From the NCBI RefSeq assembly GCF_029936995.1, contig NZ_JAPYRE010000004.1, forward strand, positions 248,001 through 312,000: 64,000 bases of DNA. The letters run 5' to 3'. The DNA comes from Henriciella sp. Its GTDB lineage: Bacteria; Pseudomonadota; Alphaproteobacteria; Caulobacterales; Hyphomonadaceae. The notes under the pieces are model-generated. The model ran no database searches, had not been told where the DNA came from, and saw only the letters and a list, made by a program, of their open reading frames with translations. Position 1 is the first letter of the stretch, and each line of letters opens with the position of its first letter. Shown piece after piece: positions 59,817 to 64,000 of this stretch. The position numbers were made by a program, and so were the translations under genes.

Positions 59817-61070
59817 ATGGCCGGGAATCATCCTGATTCCTGCCGGGTTTTGCCGGGGGCGCAGGTCTTGAAACACGGACTATTATCCGTACAGCCGGAA
59901 TCCTATTCACACTGGGCAATCATCGGTCTGTTCGTGATGATGTCGGTGGCGGCCCTGTCATTCGCGCAGGCGTTTTTCATTCCCGTCATCTTCGCCCTGC
60001 TCCTGGCGCTGACCCTGAGCCCGATCCGTCGCGGCATGGGGCGTCTCGGGATCGGTCCCGGCGTTTCCGCCGCCATCATCATGATCATTTTCTGCGCGAT
60101 CAGCGCAGTCCTGCTCTTCCTGATTTCGAGTTCGCTGGCGACCATTGTCAGCGATGAGCCACAGCTGATGAACAAGGTACAGGAGCGGGTGAAGGAAATG
60201 ACCGGCATGCTCGAACCGGTCCGCCAGGCTGGTGAGCAGCTGGAGCAGATGCAGCAGAACCGGCCCAATTCGCCCGAACAGGTTGTCGTACGCCAGGAAG
60301 GCATATTCAGCCTGTGGGCCCAGACGACGCCATATATCGCCGGACAGGTTGGCCTGTCGATCGTGCTGGCGACCTTCCTGATTGCCTCGGGCGACATGTT
60401 CTATGAAAAACTCGTGCAGGTGATGCCGAACCTGACGGCCAAGCAGAAAGCGCTGACTATTGCCCGGGAAATGGAACGTCAGCTCTCGACCTATTTCCTG
60501 ACGATCACGGCGATCAACAGTGCGCTTGGTATCTGTGTCGGTACGGCGATGTGGCTGATTGGCATGCCCAATCCGGTCTTCTTCGGCGTTGCCGCCTTTG
60601 CCCTCAACTATATTCCATATGTCGGCTCCGTTATCGGGATCATCGTCACGTTCGTGATGGCTGTGGGCACATATGATAACCTGTTGATGTCGGTCGTGCC
60701 GCCCCTGGCATACTGGCTCATCAACACAGCCGAAGGCCAGTTCATAACCCCTGTCGCGGTTGGCAGGCGCTTGCGGCTGAACGCCGTGGCAGTCTTCCTG
60801 TCACTCGCCTTCTGGGCCTGGCTCTGGTCGTTTGCCGGCATGTTCCTGTCCACGCCCATGTTGATCGGCCTGAAAGCATTCTCTGCGCGCAAGCCGGAAC
60901 TCTCCTGGCTGGATACATTCCTCGAGGGACGCAAGGCGGCAGGCGACCGTGACGATGATGTCATCAATGACGTCATGGGTGCCGGCAATGATGCCGGACA
61001 GCCCGGGGAGCCCAAAACGGCCGAGGAGGTTGCAGAACATCTGCCTGAAAAGCAGGCGCACGAATCCTGA
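59817..61070 (+). CDS. AI-2E family transporter
   Basis: A 417-residue inner-membrane protein with about eight helices and the family features LALLLALTLSPIRRGM, NYIPYVGSVIGIIV and LINTAEGQFITPVAVGRRLRLN. AI-2E proteins are proposed efflux carriers (AI-2 or sodium/proton). The C-terminal 60 residues are hydrophilic and acidic. The start is unsure: ATG 59817 lacks a good ribosome site; TTG 59868 is possible. Confidence 0.85.
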   Translation: MAGNHPDSCRVLPGAQVLKHGLLSVQPESYSHWAIIGLFVMMSVAALSFAQAFFIPVIFALLLALTLSPIRRGMGRLGIGPGVSAAIIMIIFCAISAVLLFLISSSLATIVSDEPQLMNKVQERVKEMTGMLEPVRQAGEQLEQMQQNRPNSPEQVVVRQEGIFSLWAQTTPYIAGQVGLSIVLATFLIASGDMFYEKLVQVMPNLTAKQKALTIAREMERQLSTYFLTITAINSALGICVGTAMWLIGMPNPVFFGVAAFALNYIPYVGSVIGIIVTFVMAVGTYDNLLMSVVPPLAYWLINTAEGQFITPVAVGRRLRLNAVAVFLSLAFWAWLWSFAGMFLSTPMLIGLKAFSARKPELSWLDTFLEGRKAAGDRDDDVINDVMGAGNDAGQPGEPKTAEEVAEHLPEKQAHES

Positions 61071-61080
61071 AACGCTCGTA

Positions 61081-62391
61081 TTAGGGGCCGTCGGCCTGAA
61101 CCTCTTTCAGGCCGGCACCGACGACCGCGGCGGCTGCGCTCATTAGAGCGAGTATGCCGATAACGATGTCCAGCCCGGCAACTTCCGCAATGAGACTGAA
61201 TATCCCGCCAAGGGCGACCAGAAGGCCGATAATGGTGTTTGAAAGCGCGGTATAGGCGATGCGCGTCTCTTCGGTGGCCATGTCCACCAGGTGCGTCGCA
61301 CGGCCAAGGCGCACGCCCTGATAGGCAATCATCAGGGTGAAGATGACGAACGGAAGCGCCCAGACGGTTTGCAGCAAACCGGTTGCATTGAGGCCAAGCG
61401 TTGCAACCAGGGAAATCGTTGCGGCGAGCGCTGAAAAGATCAGGACCTTGCGGCTGGACTGGTCTGCCAGCCGGCCCCACACATAGGAGCTGAGCAGGGC
61501 GGCTCCGGAAGAGGCGATGACCAGCAGGCCGAGCCCGCCGAAGGCATTCTCAGCGGCCTGCGAAGCTGAAAGGGCGACCATGAAAGGCGGTGCCAGCGCG
61601 GTCGAGATCAGAAGGCCCCTTGTCGCGATGAACCTGCGCAGCTGGACGTCCTTGCCCAGCAAGGCGATGTTCTCCCAGGCCGCCTTGAGCGGGTTGCGTC
61701 CGCCCTCTGTCGAGCCGGGAACTTCTTCCAGGGTGGAGAACAGAAACGCCGCCATCATCCATAGCCTGCCTGCGACAAGCAGCGCTGAAACGACAAGGCT
61801 CAAACGGTCGAAATAGCCTGACGCAAGGGCGCCACCGAACAGGATGACGAATATGGCGGAGGCCGATGCAGCAGTGCCCGTCGCTGTGCCCCGGCGCACT
61901 TTCGAGACGGTCTTGCCGAGGACATCCTTGTAGGTGACAGATGATACACTGCGGGCAACCGCAAGCAGGCCGAGCAGCACGATGATGGCCGCACCCGCAG
62001 CCACGCCCTGCAGGGTCAGGGCGCAAACAGCGATACCGATCGCCGCGATTCCCTGCACCGCGCTGCCTGCGCTCCAGGCCCATTTGCGCTGAGGCAGGCG
62101 CCGCAGGCTGGCGGCGGTGAACAGCTGCGGCAAAAGCGCGCCGGATTCACGAACAGGGACAAGCAGACCGATAAACACCGCTGGTGCGCCAAGTTGTGTC
62201 AGCAGCCATGAGAGAACCAGTTTCGGGTCGATCAGGCCGTCTGCTGTCTTGGTCGCCCCGAGCGAAACGATATGGGTCAGGAAGTTCTGCGGCTGGTGAT
62301 TACAGGCGCTTTCGGGGATGTCCCGGCATACCCTGCCGTCATCCTCCGAGGTGATCATCCGGTAGACCTTGTCGAGTGTCGTCTGTGACAC
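61081..62391 (-). CDS. MFS transporter with cysteine-bearing N-terminus
   Basis: A 436-residue protein with about 12 helices. The GTG start at 62391 has CAGGAGAG 9 nt upstream; the frame stays open to 62622 but without support. A conserved N-terminal domain precedes the first helix (CRDIPESACNHQPQNFLTH, two Cys), which is a known feature of one MFS group in proteobacteria. It is divergent from the VTT gene at 62601. Confidence 0.85.
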   Translation of the reverse strand: MSQTTLDKVYRMITSEDDGRVCRDIPESACNHQPQNFLTHIVSLGATKTADGLIDPKLVLSWLLTQLGAPAVFIGLLVPVRESGALLPQLFTAASLRRLPQRKWAWSAGSAVQGIAAIGIAVCALTLQGVAAGAAIIVLLGLLAVARSVSSVTYKDVLGKTVSKVRRGTATGTAASASAIFVILFGGALASGYFDRLSLVVSALLVAGRLWMMAAFLFSTLEEVPGSTEGGRNPLKAAWENIALLGKDVQLRRFIATRGLLISTALAPPFMVALSASQAAENAFGGLGLLVIASSGAALLSSYVWGRLADQSSRKVLIFSALAATISLVATLGLNATGLLQTVWALPFVIFTLMIAYQGVRLGRATHLVDMATEETRIAYTALSNTIIGLLVALGGIFSLIAEVAGLDIVIGILALMSAAAAVVGAGLKEVQADGP

Positions 62392-62600
62392 GCCTGGCTC
62401 TCCTGTCAGTAATCCGCGTAGCGGAGGTAGCGCGTCGAGCCGACAAGGCAACCGGTTCCTTCGTGTTGCCGCGCCATTGCGTGCATGGCATTCAGGCCCA
62501 ATCTGAAGATCGTTGCGGATGATGATGCGGACACGTCCTGCCAGCACATGAGACAGTCTGACGGGGGAACCGTTCACTTGCATACCGGTTTGATAATCTG

Positions 62601-63203
62601 ATGTCCGAGGCCGCTGCCCCAAAGAGAAAACGCTCCATTCGCCAGAGGGTCTCTGAGTGGGGGAAGGGGCCGTGGTCGCTTCCCGTCTCGGTTCTGATCG
62701 GGTTTATCGAAAACACGATTGTCGTTGTGCCGGCGGAGCCGATCTACATGCCACTGATGGCATTGCGCCGGAAGACGGCTTGGCTGGTGGCTGCCGCGCT
62801 CCTGCTTGGTAATGTGCTTGGCGGGCTCGTCATGTACTGGCTGGGTGCGGTCTTTGCCGACGATGCGATCCAGCCGCTGGTGACCATGCTGGATGCCAAT
62901 GTGGCCTATGAAGACACGATGGCGAAACTGAAGACCGATGGCTTCGCGACGCTCTTCATGGTCGGTGTGACGCCATTCCCGTTCCAGGTGGGGACTGCGG
63001 CGGCCGGAGCGGCGGGATATTCGATTCCCCTGTTCATCATTGCCGTGACGCTTTCACGCTCAATCCGTTATTTCGCCGAAGCCGGGCTGGTCATGCTAGT
63101 TGGTGACAAGGCCGAGGCGATCATGAAGCGCCATGAACTGGAGCTGACGATTGTCGGGGCCATCCTGTTTGTCGCCTTCATCATCTACTTCCTGTTTTTC
63201 TGA
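62601..63203 (+). CDS. VTT/YqaA family membrane protein
   Basis: A 200-residue protein with about five helices. The VTT (SNARE-associated Golgi-like) pattern is visible: GFIENTIVVVPAEPIYMPLM with the two acidic residues, and a GVTPFPFQVGTAAAGAAGYS re-entrant region. YqaA/DedA relatives are lipid scramblases or flippases. It starts inside the divergent MFS promoter region. Confidence 0.82.
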   Translation: MSEAAAPKRKRSIRQRVSEWGKGPWSLPVSVLIGFIENTIVVVPAEPIYMPLMALRRKTAWLVAAALLLGNVLGGLVMYWLGAVFADDAIQPLVTMLDANVAYEDTMAKLKTDGFATLFMVGVTPFPFQVGTAAAGAAGYSIPLFIIAVTLSRSIRYFAEAGLVMLVGDKAEAIMKRHELELTIVGAILFVAFIIYFLFF

Positions 63204-63286
63204 CACTTGCCCCTGCGGCGCAGCTTGCAAGATATGCCCGCCTGACCGCAGTGTGAGCGCTGAGAGAGAACAAGGGAGACAGGCTC

Positions 63287-64000
63287 ATGGCTGACACGGT
63301 GAAGGGGGCATGCGACCCGAAATTCGCGGAACTGAAGGACGAGTTCGCGCGGAATTTCGAGGAACGCGGCGAGGCAGGGGCTTCGGTCTGTGTCAGCGTG
63401 AATGGCGAGACAGTGGTCGATCTGTGGGGCGGGGTTGCTGATACGACAAGCGCCGAGCCCTGGCAGGAAGACACGGTTTCAATCGTCTTCTCCTGTACCA
63501 AGGCCGCCGTGGCGCTGTGTGCGCACATCCTGATTGACCGGGGGGAGCTGGAACTCCAGGCGCCAGTCTCAAAGTACTGGCCGGAATACGCACAGAAGGG
63601 CAAGGAGAACACAACGGTCCAGATGATGCTGAACCATGAGAGTGCCTTGCCGGCCCTGCGGGCACCTGTGAAGGAAGGCGGCTTTCTGGACTGGGACTAT
63701 ATGATCAAGCGGCTTGAAGAAGAGGAACCCTTCTGGGAGCCGGGCACACGCAATGGCTATCACATGGTCAATTTCGGCTGGACGGTTGGTGAGCTCGTCC
63801 GCCGGGCCTCGGGCAAGTCGCTGGGGCAGTTCTTCGCAGAAGAGGTTGCCGGGCCAACGGGGGCCAACTTCCATATCGGTCTGCCGGAGGACGCAAAAGC
63901 CCACATCGCGCCGATCATCCCTTATGAACCGAAGCCGGATGACCCGCTTTCGGATTTCACCAAGTCGCTTCTCGCCGATCCGAATTCGGTACAGGCGCTG
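63287..64000 (+). CDS. Serine hydrolase of the beta-lactamase/EstB family, cut at the window end
   Basis: The frame opens at ATG 63287 behind AGGGAGACAGG and stays open to the window end (238 codons). The SxxK motif is FSCTKAAVAL (Ser about 74), and the conserved second motif is NGYHMVNFGWTVGELVRRAS. It belongs to class C beta-lactamase-like esterases (EstB or LACTB type); about 150 C-terminal residues are missing, including the HxG-like third motif. No signal peptide, so probably cytoplasmic. Confidence 0.9.
   Translation, partial: MADTVKGACDPKFAELKDEFARNFEERGEAGASVCVSVNGETVVDLWGGVADTTSAEPWQEDTVSIVFSCTKAAVALCAHILIDRGELELQAPVSKYWPEYAQKGKENTTVQMMLNHESALPALRAPVKEGGFLDWDYMIKRLEEEEPFWEPGTRNGYHMVNFGWTVGELVRRASGKSLGQFFAEEVAGPTGANFHIGLPEDAKAHIAPIIPYEPKPDDPLSDFTKSLLADPNSVQAL

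Noticed and set aside
1-64000. CRISPR arrays, tRNA, rRNA, transposons, prophage or plasmid origin
   Set aside because: I looked for regular short repeats, T-loop-like GTTCGAA motifs, transposase or integrase domains and terminal repeats and found none. This was read by eye, so a weak or degraded element could have been missed.

Overview
The window is a gene-dense, GC-rich, all-chromosomal stretch from an alphaproteobacterium, most likely a marine type close to Hyphomonadaceae/Maricaulales/Caulobacterales. This is an inference from gene content: a MucR/Ros regulator, DUF2336 and DUF1491 proteins, a free-standing DnaA domain IV, a hisS-hisZ-hisG operon, crotonase, acyl-CoA dehydrogenase and acyl-CoA ligase genes, and promoters of the TTGAC/GCTANA type. 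I see no tRNA, rRNA, CRISPR array, transposase or prophage. Two genes are cut by the window ends: a sterol desaturase-type hydroxylase at the left and a serine beta-lactamase-type hydrolase at the right.

Layout. 1-6.8 kb: two tandem sterol desaturase-type hydroxylases, an enoyl-CoA hydratase, an EF-hand lipoprotein, an MFS transporter and a DUF2336 protein. 6.9-14.8 kb: a ten-gene overlapping Mrp-type Na+/H+ antiporter operon in the order E-F-G-(DUF4040 fused to an MbhE-like part)-B-C-D-D-X-D, which follows archaeal Mbh/Mbs complexes rather than the classical mrpA-first operon. 15-21 kb: MucR, a PAS protein, the DnaA-like protein, SufE, a histidine kinase and thymidine kinase. 21-29 kb: a rhodanese, ferredoxin-NADP reductase, aroC, an SDR, pdxH and a duplicated module (small membrane protein plus fatty acid desaturase/carotenoid hydroxylase-like enzyme). 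29-39 kb: GDPD lipoprotein, acyl-CoA ligase, metallo-hydrolase, ATP-grasp-like enzyme, orphan oppBC, thioesterase. 39-45.4 kb: histidine operon, argD, HMCES-type peptidase. 45-54 kb: acyl-CoA dehydrogenase with divergent MarR, GST, BrkB, LapA-type protein, S41 peptidase, MscS, ZntB. 53.8-64 kb: argF, M24 peptidase, SatD-like plus DUF3307 pair, alcohol dehydrogenase, AI-2E exporter, MFS, VTT protein, serine hydrolase.

The most interesting signals lie between genes. (1) Upstream of hisS-hisZ-hisG is a 12-codon leader ORF with six consecutive His codons, ending just before mutually exclusive hairpins. This has the form of a histidine attenuator, and its promoter places transcription start at or next to the leader ATG, so the leader may be translated leaderless. 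(2) A SatD-like gene with a C-terminal helix-turn-helix starts behind a promoter embedded in alternating AGAC/GTCT palindromes and is paired with a DUF3307 membrane protein, which looks like a self-regulated two-gene system. (3) The hisG-argD gap appears to encode a minus-strand small RNA with its own promoter, operator-like palindrome, stable 5' hairpin and oligo-U terminator. (4) A nested inverted-repeat array follows mucR.

All calls come from reading the sequence. No database search, RNA folding or expression data was available.
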